This document shows, piece by piece, positions 1-7,096 of a stretch of DNA of 19,369 nucleotides. The notes under the pieces were generated by a model. That model was not told the origin of the DNA. It ran no database searches and was given only the letters and a program-made list of their open reading frames with translations. The stretch covers positions 1-19,369 of the forward strand of contig DASREA010000030.1 of the NCBI GenBank assembly GCA_035652315.1. The letters run 5' to 3'. The stretch comes from CANKHA01 sp035652315. Lineage in GTDB: Bacteria > Pseudomonadota > Alphaproteobacteria > Rhizobiales > Xanthobacteraceae. The position numbers and the translations under genes are program-made. How positions within the stretch are numbered: the first letter of the stretch is position 1; every line of letters begins with the position of its first letter.

Positions 1-109
1 GCAGGCGGCGATCGATTTCATGGGCGAAGCGGGGGTGCTGAAGAAACCGCTGCCGGATGCCGAGCGCTTCGTCGACCGGCAGTATCTGCGCGCGGCGGGG
101 ATCGAGTAG
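1..109 (+). CDS. C-terminal end of a probable ABC transporter substrate-binding protein (partial)
   Basis: Only the last 35 codons are in the window (frame starting at base 2, stop TAG at 107-109). The tail reads as a helix-rich end containing AIDFMGEAGVLKKPL and ending YLRAAGIE. I recall this type of ending from NMT1/SsuA/TauA-like periplasmic binding proteins of nitrate/sulfonate/thiamine-precursor transporters, where a final 'FM..aGvl' helix precedes the terminus. Substrate cannot be judged. It converges on mazG, whose stop lies 11 nt further on. The assignment rests on a short tail, so another family is possible. Confidence 0.5.
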   Translation, partial: QAAIDFMGEAGVLKKPLPDAERFVDRQYLRAAGIE

Positions 110-113
110 GCGC

Positions 114-135
114 GCGGCGGCTATTTCTCCGCCGC
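114..135. terminator. GC-rich hairpin between convergent genes
   Basis: A 7-bp perfect stem (114-120 pairing with 129-135) with an 8-nt AT-rich loop sits just after the stop of the upstream partial gene and includes the last codons of mazG. No T-tract follows on either strand, so it is at best a weak or factor-assisted terminator. Confidence 0.25.
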
Positions 136-918
136 CTTGGCCGCGTCCCACAGCGCGTCCATCTCGGCAAGCGTCGCCTCGCGCGGCGATTTGCCTTGCG
201 CAGCCAGCGCGCTTTCGATGGCCGCGAAGCGCCGCTCGAATTTTTGGTTCGTCCCACGCAGCACCGCTTCCGGATCGGCGGAAAGATGCCGCGCCAGATT
301 GACCACGGCGAACAGCAAATCGCCGGCTTCGCGGGCAGCCGCCGCGGTATTTTGCGCGCGGATATCGGCTTCGATTTCGTCGGCCTCCTCGCGAATCTTC
401 GCCAATACCGCCATCGGATCGTTCCAGTCGAAACCGACCTTGCCGGCCATCTCCTGCAATTTCAGCGCACGGGTGAGGGCGGGCAGACCGACCGGTACGC
501 CGGCGAGCGCGCCTTGTCCGGTCGCTTTGCCGCGGCCGGCCTTTTCCTGCGCCTTGATATCGTCCCAGAGGCCGCCGACGTCCTCGGCGCTGATGCCGCG
601 GCGATCGCCGAACACGTGCGGATGCCGCCGCACAAGCTTTTCCGTGATTGCTTGCACCACGTCGCCGAAGCCGAAGCGGCCTTGTTCCTGAGCCAGGCGC
701 GCGTGGTACACGACCTGCAGCAGCAGGTCGCCGAGTTCCTGGCGCAAGTCCTCGAAATCGCCGCGCTCAATCGCATCGGCAACCTCGTAGGCCTCCTCGA
801 TGGTGTAGCGCGCAATGCTGCGGAAGTCCTGCTGCAAATCCCAGGGGCAGCCGGTTTCCGGCGTCCGCAGCGCGGCCATGATCTCGATGAGGCGGGCAAT
901 ATCGCGGGACGGCGTCAT
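121..918 (-). CDS. mazG: Nucleoside triphosphate pyrophosphohydrolase MazG
   Basis: This cytosolic enzyme hydrolyses (d)NTPs to the monophosphate and pyrophosphate, cleaning the nucleotide pool. The 265-residue length matches typical MazG (about 260). Two tandem MazG domains are visible. The N-terminal one has the metal-binding EExxE helix (E41, E42, E45) followed by ELGDLLLQVVYHA (E61, D64). The C-terminal one has REEADEIEADI and EAGDLLFAVVNLARH around residues 175-215. The conserved CPWD near residue 25 and RRHPHVF are present. ATG at 916-918 has an AGGA 8 nt upstream. It lies 60 nt downstream of the restored stop of dps on the same strand, so co-transcription is possible. Its 3' end converges with the partial transporter gene. 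Confidence 0.95.
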   Translation of the reverse strand: MTPSRDIARLIEIMAALRTPETGCPWDLQQDFRSIARYTIEEAYEVADAIERGDFEDLRQELGDLLLQVVYHARLAQEQGRFGFGDVVQAITEKLVRRHPHVFGDRRGISAEDVGGLWDDIKAQEKAGRGKATGQGALAGVPVGLPALTRALKLQEMAGKVGFDWNDPMAVLAKIREEADEIEADIRAQNTAAAAREAGDLLFAVVNLARHLSADPEAVLRGTNQKFERRFAAIESALAAQGKSPREATLAEMDALWDAAKAAEK

Positions 919-950
919 GACAGGGATCCTGATGCGGTGCGGGGACCGTA

Positions 951-1517
951 TCAGACCGCCACTGTGGCCGCGAAGGGACTAATGCCCGCTCTGTTCCGGC
1001 CGCCGGCTCGCTTCGTAGAGGAACCAGATGCGCCGCTCGGTTTGGTCGATCCAGACCTCGAGCAGGCTCGCGGTGGCGGCATCCTCGTGCTTGCGCAAAG
1101 CTCGTGCGCCTCGCGCATCGCCTTGGCCACGGCCTTGTTGTCGTTCATGAGCTCGCGGAGCATTTCGACCGGCTCCACGAAGTCTTCGTTGTTATCGCGA
1201 ATGCTTTGGTGCTTGGCGATGTCGCCGATCGAGCGCAGCGTCAGTCCGCCGATCTTGCGCACGCGCTCCGCAAGCTCGTCGGTGGTCCCGAAAATCTGCT
1301 CGGCCTGTTCGTCGAGGAGCAGGTGGTAGTCGCGAAAATGCGGGCCGCTCACGTGCCAATGGAAATTCTTGGTTTTGAGGTAGAGCGCAAAGGCGTCGGC
1401 GAGAATGCGGTTCAGCGCCTTGGAAATTTCCCGGACCGCCGCGTCGGACAAATCCGTAGGTGTATCCAGCCGCGCTGCGGGCCGGCGCGGCTCGAATTTT
1501 CTAACTTTATTGGGCAC
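951..1517 (-). pseudogene. dps: Dps-family DNA-protecting ferritin-like protein, frameshifted
   Basis: Dps binds DNA and oxidises and stores iron in stationary phase or stress. The start is GTG at 1515-1517, preceded by a strong GAGGTG five nt upstream. Residues 1-141 are canonical: the ferroxidase ligands align as H53, H65, D69, D80 and E84. After C141 the reading frame goes off: it continues as a Ser/Pro/Arg-rich tail to residue 188 that does not resemble Dps. The missing fourth helix (KHEDAATASLLEVWID, then TERRIWFLYEASRR) is encoded in another frame from 1092 downward, ending at TAG 979-981. Adding one base near 1093-1095 restores a normal 179-residue protein. As written, the last helix of the four-helix bundle is lost. 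This could be a real mutation or an assembly/sequencing error; no slippery heptamer is present to suggest programmed frameshifting. mazG follows on the same strand. Confidence 0.9.
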
Positions 1518-1556
1518 GGTTTCACCTCGGGTGGGGGCTTGGGTGAGGCTTTGAAC

Positions 1557-1581
1557 AATGCGGAAAGGCCGTCATCGTTCC
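1557..1581 (-). promoter_or_regulatory. Possible EcfG (general stress sigma) promoter of dps
   Basis: On the minus strand GGAAC (1577-1581), a 16-nt spacer and CATT (1557-1560) resemble the alphaproteobacterial EcfG pattern GGAAC-N16/17-CGTT with one mismatch. It lies 40 nt upstream of the dps GTG. dps genes belong to the general stress regulon in several Hyphomicrobiales. Motif match only. Confidence 0.3.
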
Positions 1582-1602
1582 CGGAGCCGGCCCCGATCGC
1601 GG

Positions 1603-1675
1603 ATTCGCATAAGACATATTATGGAATTTCCGGCGACAGCATTCGACCTGAGGATTGGCTTACAAGTTACCGTAA
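1603..1675. promoter_or_regulatory. AT-rich palindromes upstream of dps, possible operators
   Basis: This spacer between the MBL gene and dps is richer in A/T than its surroundings and holds two inverted repeats. CATAA-N6-TTATG lies at 1608-1623; its symmetry extends outward as ATTC (1603-1606) and GAAT (1624-1627) with one extra base. TTACcGTAA lies at 1667-1675. They are about 90 and 150 nt upstream of the dps start, where a Fur-family or peroxide-sensing regulator could bind. Neither matches a consensus I can name. Confidence 0.3.
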
Positions 1676-1684
1676 TAACGCGAT

Positions 1685-1708
1685 AAAACCGGATACTTCC
1701 GATCCTGG
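1685..1708 (-). terminator. Weak Rho-independent terminator after the rlpA-to-MBL gene run
   Basis: Read on the minus strand, CC(a)GGAT pairs with ATCCGG across a 7-nt loop and is followed by TTTTA. It starts 11 nt after the TGA of the MBL hydrolase gene. The stem is only 6 bp with a bulge, so efficiency is doubtful, but position and T-tract fit termination of the long gene run. Confidence 0.35.
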
Positions 1709-1718
1709 ATGAAAACCT

Positions 1719-2537
1719 TCATATTTTAGATGAATTGAGCGAGGCCGTGGATTTCAATCCGTCGTAGGCCGGTTCGACGCCGGGCGGCAGCCTTTGTCGC
1801 AGGCTCTCATAGTCGAGATCGGCATGCAGGTTGGTCAGGATCGCCCGCTGCGGCCGCAGCCTGTTGACCCACGCCAGCGCATCGTCGAGCGAGAAATGAC
1901 TGGGGTGCGGCGCCTCGCGCAGCGCGTCGACGATCCAGACTTCAAGGCCGGCAAAAGCCGCCACGCTTTCTTCCGGCAGCCCATTGATGTCGCAGGAATA
2001 GCCGAGCCCGCCAAAGCGGTAGCCGAGCGTGTGGATGTCGCCATGCACCTGGAGCACGGGCAGCACGGTGATCGGTCCGCCGTCCCCGTCGACGATCAGC
2101 GGCCGGCCGGCGTGCAGCGAATGAGCCTCCAGGATCGCCGGATATTCGCTGCCCGGCGGCGTCTCGAAGCAATAATGGAATTTCTTCTGCAGCTCGCGGT
2201 GGGTGGCGTCGTCCATGTAGACGTCGACACGGCGGCGGCGGTGAATGAACAGCGGGCGCAGATCGTCGATGCCGTGGCTGTGGTCGGCGTGGGCATGGGT
2301 GAACAGCACGGCATCGAGGCTGTCCACGTTGGCGAGCAAAAGCTGCTCCCGCAGGTCGGGCGAAGTGTCGACCAGGATACTGGTGCGGCGGCCTTCGCTG
2401 TCGCTGCGCTCGACCAGCAGCGAGCAGCGCCGCCGCCGGTTCTTCGGGTTGGCGGGATCGCAGGCGCCCCAGCCAAGCGCCACGCGCGGCACGCCCATGG
2501 ACGAGCCGCAACCGAGAATGGTGAAAGTCAGACTCAT
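1719..2537 (-). CDS. MBL-fold metallo-hydrolase (PhnP-like)
   Basis: This is a 272-residue metallo-beta-lactamase-fold hydrolase of the type often found after tatD in alphaproteobacteria; relatives such as PhnP are phosphodiesterases, but the substrate here is unknown. The opening MSLTFTILGCGSSMGVPR and the metal-binding HAHADH (H81, H83, D85, H86) are clear, with further candidate ligands in QVHGDIHTLGYR and NLHADLDY near the C-terminus. The ATG at 2535-2537 overlaps the tatD stop as ATGA, which indicates translational coupling and fixes the start. The same frame is open far upstream across tatD, but that extension has no MBL similarity and is tatD read in the wrong frame. It is the last gene of the long run. 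Confidence 0.9.
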   Translation of the reverse strand: MSLTFTILGCGSSMGVPRVALGWGACDPANPKNRRRRCSLLVERSDSEGRRTSILVDTSPDLREQLLLANVDSLDAVLFTHAHADHSHGIDDLRPLFIHRRRRVDVYMDDATHRELQKKFHYCFETPPGSEYPAILEAHSLHAGRPLIVDGDGGPITVLPVLQVHGDIHTLGYRFGGLGYSCDINGLPEESVAAFAGLEVWIVDALREAPHPSHFSLDDALAWVNRLRPQRAILTNLHADLDYESLRQRLPPGVEPAYDGLKSTASLNSSKI

Positions 2538-3325
2538 CGGGGCCAGGCCGGCCGCGGCACTTTGCTGAACAGCCGGAAAAAATTCTCCGTCGTCTGCCGG
2601 GCGATCTCCTCGAGCGACACCCCGCGCGCCTGGGCCAGGACCTTCGCCGTCTCGACCACGAAAGCCGGCTCGTTGCGCTTGCCGCGATAAGGGCCCGGCG
2701 CGAGATAGGGCGCATCGGTTTCCACCATGATCCGATCGGCCGGCAATCCCGCCGCGATGTCGCGCAGATGTTGCGAATTCTTGAAGGTGAGAATGCCGGT
2801 GAAGGACACATGGAGGCCCAGATCGACGGCCTTTTGCGCCAGATCGCGCCCGCCGGTGAAGCAATGCAGCACCGCCGGGAAGGCCCCCTTCCCCGTCTCG
2901 TCCTCGAGAATTCTCGCGGTGTCGTCGTCGGCCTCCCGCGTGTGGATGACGAGCGGCAGCCCGGTTTCCCGCGCCGCGGCGATATGCTCGCGGAAGACTT
3001 TTTCCTGTAAGTCGCGCGGGCTGCGATTGCGAAAATAATCGAGGCCGGCCTCGCCGATGGCGACGACTTTCTCGTGCTGGGTCCTGCGCACCAGATCGGC
3101 CGTGCCGATATCGGGCTCTTCCTCCGCATGATTGGGATGCGTCCCGACCGAGCAATAGACGTCGGGAAATCTCTCGGCGATGGCGAGCACTTGGTCGTGG
3201 CGCCGGACCCGCGTGGAAATCGTCACCATGCGCGCGATATCTTGCGCGCGCGCGCGGGCGACGACGTCGTCCAGCTCCGCCGCGAAGTCCGGAAAGTCGA
3301 GATGGCAGTGGCTGTCGACCAGCAT
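2534..3325 (-). CDS. tatD: TatD-family metal-dependent hydrolase / DNase
   Basis: TatD enzymes are TIM-barrel, divalent-metal nucleases with 3'-5' exonuclease activity, implicated in DNA repair or degradation. The 263-residue length is standard. The metal-binding HxH is at H6/H8 (VDSHCHLDF), the bridging acidic residue at E92 in GEAGLDY, with further ligands in VIHTREAD, LHCFTGG and VETDAPYLAP. ATG at 3323-3325 is 2 nt after the metG stop, and the stop overlaps the next gene as ATGA. It is therefore translationally tied to both neighbours, as in the usual alphaproteobacterial metG-tatD-MBL order. Confidence 0.95.
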   Translation of the reverse strand: MLVDSHCHLDFPDFAAELDDVVARARAQDIARMVTISTRVRRHDQVLAIAERFPDVYCSVGTHPNHAEEEPDIGTADLVRRTQHEKVVAIGEAGLDYFRNRSPRDLQEKVFREHIAAARETGLPLVIHTREADDDTARILEDETGKGAFPAVLHCFTGGRDLAQKAVDLGLHVSFTGILTFKNSQHLRDIAAGLPADRIMVETDAPYLAPGPYRGKRNEPAFVVETAKVLAQARGVSLEEIARQTTENFFRLFSKVPRPAWPR

Positions 3326-3327
3326 GT

Positions 3328-4884
3328 TCAGGCTTTTTCTTCCGGTTCCACATAGCGCGGGAAAACCGGGGCGGGCGCCGGGAGCTTGGCACCGGCGGTA
3401 AGCCTGGCCGCGGCACCCAGATGAGCGAAATCACGCGCTTGCGCGGGAACGGCCAAGAGATCGAGCAGCTTGCCCGCCGAGTGAGGCATGAACGGCTGCG
3501 CCAAAATGGCGACCTGCCGGATGACTTCGGCGGTCACATAAAGGATCGTGCCCATGCGCGGCGGATCGGTTTTCGCCGCGGCCCAAGGAGCTTCACCGGC
3601 GAAATAGCGGTTCGCCTCGGCGACCACGCTCCAGACCTGGTTGAGCACCTGGTGCAATTGCTGGGTCGCCATGGCCTCGCGCGCTCTGCCGAGCATCGCG
3701 TCGGCGCTGTCCAGCATCGTCTTGTCATTGGCGCTTTGGGCGGCCGGTTTCGGCAAAACGCCGCCGCATTGCTTGGCGATCATCGACAGCGAGCGCTGCG
3801 CCAGGTTGCCGAGATCGTTGGCGAGGTCGGCATTGATGCGGTTGACGATGGCCTCATGGCTGTAATTGCCGTCCTGGCCGAAGGGCACCTCGCGCAGCAG
3901 GAAATAGCGCAGCGGATCGACGCCATAGGCGTCGGCCAGCGCGAAGGGATCGATCACGTTGCCGACCGACTTCGACATTTTCTCCCCGCGATTGAAGAGA
4001 AAGCCGTGGCTGAAAATCCGTTTGGGCAAGGCCAGTCCGGCCGACATCAGGAAGGCCGGCCAATAGACGGCGTGAAAACGCACGATGTCCTTGCCGATCA
4101 CGTGCAGCGCCGCCGGCCAATAGCGCTTGAATTTTTCGCTGTCGGTGTCGGGAAAGCCGACGCCGGTGATGTAATTGGTCAGCGCGTCGACCCATACATA
4201 CATGATGTGCTTGTCGGCGCCGGGCACGCGGATGCCCCAGTCGAAGGTGGTGCGCGAAATCGAAAGATCCTGCAGCCCGCCGCGCACGAAGCTCGCGACC
4301 TCGTTCAGCCTTTCTTTCGGCAGCACAAAGTCGGGCTGGCTTTCGTAAAGCGCAAGCAGCTTGCCCTGGTAGGCCGAAAGCTTGAAGAAATAGCTTTCCT
4401 CCTCCACCCATTCCACCGGCGTGCCGGTCTTCGACGACACCCGCACTTTCTGCTCGTTCAGATGCGTTTCTTCCTCGGCGTAATAGGCCTCGTCGCGCAC
4501 CGAGTACCAGCCGGCATATTTGTCGAGATAGATGTCGCCGTTCTTTTCCATCCGCCGCCAGATTTCCTCCGACGAACGATGGTGGCGTTCTTCGGTGGTG
4601 TGGATGAAGTCGTCGTTCGAGCACGCAAGCCGCTTCACCATCGCCTCGAACAACGGCACGTTGCGGTCCAGCAATTGCCGCGGCGTGACTCCCTCGCGCA
4701 GCGCGGTCTGCTGCATTTTCTGCCCGTGCTCGTCGGTGCCGGTGAGAAAAAAGACGTCATAGCCGTCCAGCCGCATGAAGCGCGCGATCGCATCGGTGGC
4801 GATCGCCTCATAGGCGTGGCCGATATGCGGCGGGCCGTTCGGATAGGCGATCGCCGTGGTGATGTAATAGCTCGACTTCGCCAT
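3328..4884 (-). CDS. metG: Methionyl-tRNA synthetase
   Basis: Class I aminoacyl-tRNA synthetase that charges tRNA-Met, essential for translation. From the ATG at 4882-4884 it is 518 residues. HIGH-type signature PPHIGH has H20 and H23; the KMSKS loop is residues 302-306 (GEKMSKSVGN). The connective region around residues 115-165 lacks the CxxC zinc knuckles of the E. coli enzyme, and there is no C-terminal tRNA-binding domain, both usual for the short alphaproteobacterial form. I chose this start because AGAAAGG lies just upstream and family members begin at MAKSS-like sequence; the 24 codons before it (to 4956) look non-homologous. The gap to the upstream TPR gene is about 90 nt, larger than elsewhere in the run, so a local promoter is possible. 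Confidence 0.96.
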   Translation of the reverse strand: MAKSSYYITTAIAYPNGPPHIGHAYEAIATDAIARFMRLDGYDVFFLTGTDEHGQKMQQTALREGVTPRQLLDRNVPLFEAMVKRLACSNDDFIHTTEERHHRSSEEIWRRMEKNGDIYLDKYAGWYSVRDEAYYAEEETHLNEQKVRVSSKTGTPVEWVEEESYFFKLSAYQGKLLALYESQPDFVLPKERLNEVASFVRGGLQDLSISRTTFDWGIRVPGADKHIMYVWVDALTNYITGVGFPDTDSEKFKRYWPAALHVIGKDIVRFHAVYWPAFLMSAGLALPKRIFSHGFLFNRGEKMSKSVGNVIDPFALADAYGVDPLRYFLLREVPFGQDGNYSHEAIVNRINADLANDLGNLAQRSLSMIAKQCGGVLPKPAAQSANDKTMLDSADAMLGRAREAMATQQLHQVLNQVWSVVAEANRYFAGEAPWAAAKTDPPRMGTILYVTAEVIRQVAILAQPFMPHSAGKLLDLLAVPAQARDFAHLGAAARLTAGAKLPAPAPVFPRYVEPEEKA

Positions 4885-4974
4885 GATGCCTTTCTGCGCA
4901 TGCCGCCGGCCGACCCGCGGGGCCTTGTTGGTGCCAATGAAAGCGCTGGAAATCAAGGCCGCGGCCGGATACGC

Positions 4975-7077
4975 CTAGTCGGCCTCGCCTTTTGGCGTTT
5001 TGAGGAAGGCGGCGAGTTCGCCGGCGGCTACCGCGACGGTCTCGCCCCATGGCTGCTTGCCGGCCTGGCGCACGATGCGCAGATGCGGATACCAGGGGCT
5101 GTCGGCGCGGTCCCGAAACCAATACCAAAAGCGCGCATAACCGTGCGGGGCGAATACCCAGGTCGGCCGGCCGAGCGCGCCGGCAAGATGCGCGGTGGTA
5201 TTGCTGACCGTCACGACGGCATCGCAGGCGCTGACGAGCGCGGCAAGACCGTCGAGGTCGTTGGTATTGTCGATGTCGTCGAGGCGTTCGACGCGCAGAC
5301 CGGCTTCCTCCTCCAAGGCGCGGCGTTCCGTGGATGTGTCGCCGTACTGCAAATCGACAAAGCGGCATCCCGGTATCCGTAACAAGGATTCAAAGTCGCG
5401 CAGGCGCGCGGTCTTGAGCTTGCCGAGCAGCGGATTCTTGCTGATCCAGGATAGCCCGACGATGCGCTCGCCCTGCGGCGCGAGCCGCGCGCGCAACGAT
5501 GCAGTCTTCTCGGCGTCCGCCGAAAGATAGCCGTGCTCGCGGTAGGGAAAGGATTTGAGCGTCGGCCGCAGAAACGGTCCGAGGCTGGCCATGCCGATCT
5601 GCGCTTTGATGCCGGTTTCGTTGCGCGCGGTGCCGCGTCCAGTCACCGTCACGCCGGGAAAGGAACGGCGGAACAGCGGCACCAGCCTGGGATCGACTTC
5701 CAGAATGACCGTCTCCGCCCGGCCGGCGAGATCGGGAACCATGCCCGCATAAAGGATTTCGTCGCCTAGTCCTTGCTCGGCCCATACCAGAAGCCCGCCG
5801 GCGACGTGTTCGCCGTTCCAGACCGGTTGGGCGAATGGCGGGGCCTTCAAATTGTATTCGGGGACGGCGCGGCGCCACTCATATTCCTTCCAGCCGCGGG
5901 CGAAATCGCAGACGGAAAGCCGGTCCGCCGCGATGTTCCAGTGCGCCTTGGCGTGATCCGGCGCGACAGCAACGGCCCGCTCAAACGACGCCAGCGCCTC
6001 GTCGAAGCGGCCGAGCGCCTGGAGCGCGGTGCCGCGATTGTTTATGGCATCGGCATAGTCCGGATTGAGGGCCAGTGCGCGGTCGTAGCTCGCCAATGCC
6101 TCCGTGTGGCGCTCCAGCCGCGCAAGCGCATCGCCGCGATTATAATGCGCTTCCGCAAAATCCGGCTTGAGCGCCAGCGCGCGATCGTAGCTCGCCAAGG
6201 CCTCTTCATGCCGGTCCAATGCGTTGAGCACGTTGCCGCGGTTGTTGAGCGCCTCCGCAAAGTTCGGGCGCAGCGCCAATGCGCGGTCATAGGAGGCAAG
6301 CGCGTCCTGATGCTGCTTGACTTCCCGCAGCACGGTGCCGCGGTTGTTCAACGCTTCGGCAAAGTCCGGTTTCAGCGCCAGCGCGCGGTCGTAGCTCGAC
6401 AGCGCCTCGGAATGCCGGGCGAGAGCCTGCAAGACCTGACCGCGGCCATAGAAGGCCTCGGCAAAATCCGGACGCACGGCCAGCGCGCGGTCGAACGATG
6501 TCAGCGCCTCCTGATGCCGCTTCAACTCCAGCAGCACATTGCCACGGCTTTGCCAAGCCTCGGCATAGTTGCGATCGATCGTCAGCGCCTGGTTGAAGCA
6601 GGCCAGCGCCTCCGGATAGATTTTCAGCGCCGCCATGGCATTGCCGCCATCGACCAGCGCGTCGGTATAGTCCGGCCGCAATCCCAGCGCCTCGTCGCAA
6701 CTGGTGATCGCTTCCGCGTAACGTCCCATATGGAGAAAGACGCTGCCGCGCCCGCGCAACGCCTCCGGATAATCGCGCTTGATCGCCAGCGCGCGGTTGA
6801 AGCTCGCCAGCGCTTCTTCATGGCGATTTGCCGCGACCAGCGCGCGCGCGTAATTGGCGTGGGCGCGCGCCGATTCCGGATTGGCCTTCAAAGCGTCACC
6901 GATGAGTTGCAGGGCCTCCTCGTGCCGCCCCTGCCCCAGCCGGATGACGCCGAGCATATGCAAGGCATCGAACTGGTGGGGCTCGGATTGCAGCACTTGC
7001 GAATAGAGTTGCTCGGCCTGCACCAGCTCGCCCCGCTGGTGACAAGCGACCGCATGTTCAAGCAACGGCATGTTCAT
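4975..7077 (-). CDS. TPR protein with C-terminal glycosyltransferase-like domain
   Basis: About 700 residues. The N-terminal half (to about residue 377) is eleven tandem 34-residue TPR units with the consensus EALASYDRALALKPDFAEAL, a protein-interaction superhelix. The C-terminal part (about 395-690) resembles the GT-B fold of heptosyltransferase/GT9-like proteins: LLVWAEQGLGDEILYAG near its start, VGLSW in the middle and VSNTTAHLAGALGRPTWVF near the end. No signal peptide or membrane helix is seen, so it is probably cytosolic. Similar TPR-glycosyltransferase proteins are common in Bradyrhizobium relatives; acceptor and sugar are unknown. ATG at 7075-7077 has GGAGA five nt upstream; a TTG at 7080 and an ATG at 7071 are alternatives. 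It sits 19 nt after holB, splitting the usual holB-metG pair. An active transferase is inferred, not shown. Confidence 0.85.
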   Translation of the reverse strand: MNMPLLEHAVACHQRGELVQAEQLYSQVLQSEPHQFDALHMLGVIRLGQGRHEEALQLIGDALKANPESARAHANYARALVAANRHEEALASFNRALAIKRDYPEALRGRGSVFLHMGRYAEAITSCDEALGLRPDYTDALVDGGNAMAALKIYPEALACFNQALTIDRNYAEAWQSRGNVLLELKRHQEALTSFDRALAVRPDFAEAFYGRGQVLQALARHSEALSSYDRALALKPDFAEALNNRGTVLREVKQHQDALASYDRALALRPNFAEALNNRGNVLNALDRHEEALASYDRALALKPDFAEAHYNRGDALARLERHTEALASYDRALALNPDYADAINNRGTALQALGRFDEALASFERAVAVAPDHAKAHWNIAADRLSVCDFARGWKEYEWRRAVPEYNLKAPPFAQPVWNGEHVAGGLLVWAEQGLGDEILYAGMVPDLAGRAETVILEVDPRLVPLFRRSFPGVTVTGRGTARNETGIKAQIGMASLGPFLRPTLKSFPYREHGYLSADAEKTASLRARLAPQGERIVGLSWISKNPLLGKLKTARLRDFESLLRIPGCRFVDLQYGDTSTERRALEEEAGLRVERLDDIDNTNDLDGLAALVSACDAVVTVSNTTAHLAGALGRPTWVFAPHGYARFWYWFRDRADSPWYPHLRIVRQAGKQPWGETVAVAAGELAAFLKTPKGEAD
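5950..7068 (-). repeat. 102-bp tandem repeats encoding TPR units
   Basis: Eleven consecutive units of about 102 bp encode the TPR array. Units 6-10 (about 6052-6561) are the most alike at both protein and DNA level, with recurring blocks such as the codons for DRALALKP and ALNNRG. Such near-identical units suggest recent duplication and make the copy number prone to change or to collapse in short-read assemblies. Confidence 0.85.
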
Positions 7078-7096
7078 CAACGTCTCCGGGAGAGGC

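Noticed and set aside
1093..1095. Programmed ribosomal frameshift in dps
   Set aside because: No slippery heptamer or obvious downstream pseudoknot is seen, and Dps families are not known to use frameshifting; mutation or sequence error is simpler.
2538..3434. N-terminal extension of the MBL hydrolase frame across tatD
   Set aside because: The frame merely lacks stops in GC-rich DNA. tatD is real there, and the ATGA overlap gives a normal MBL start at 2537.
4435..4540. Defective MetRS because the zinc-binding cysteines are missing
   Set aside because: The short alphaproteobacterial MetRS type normally lacks these cysteines; HIGH and KMSKS motifs are intact.
3421..5382. A 653-codon plus-strand reading frame opposite metG and the end of the TPR gene
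   Set aside because: It is exactly antisense to two clearly coding genes and reads as high-GC shadow (His/Arg/Val-rich, no family features).
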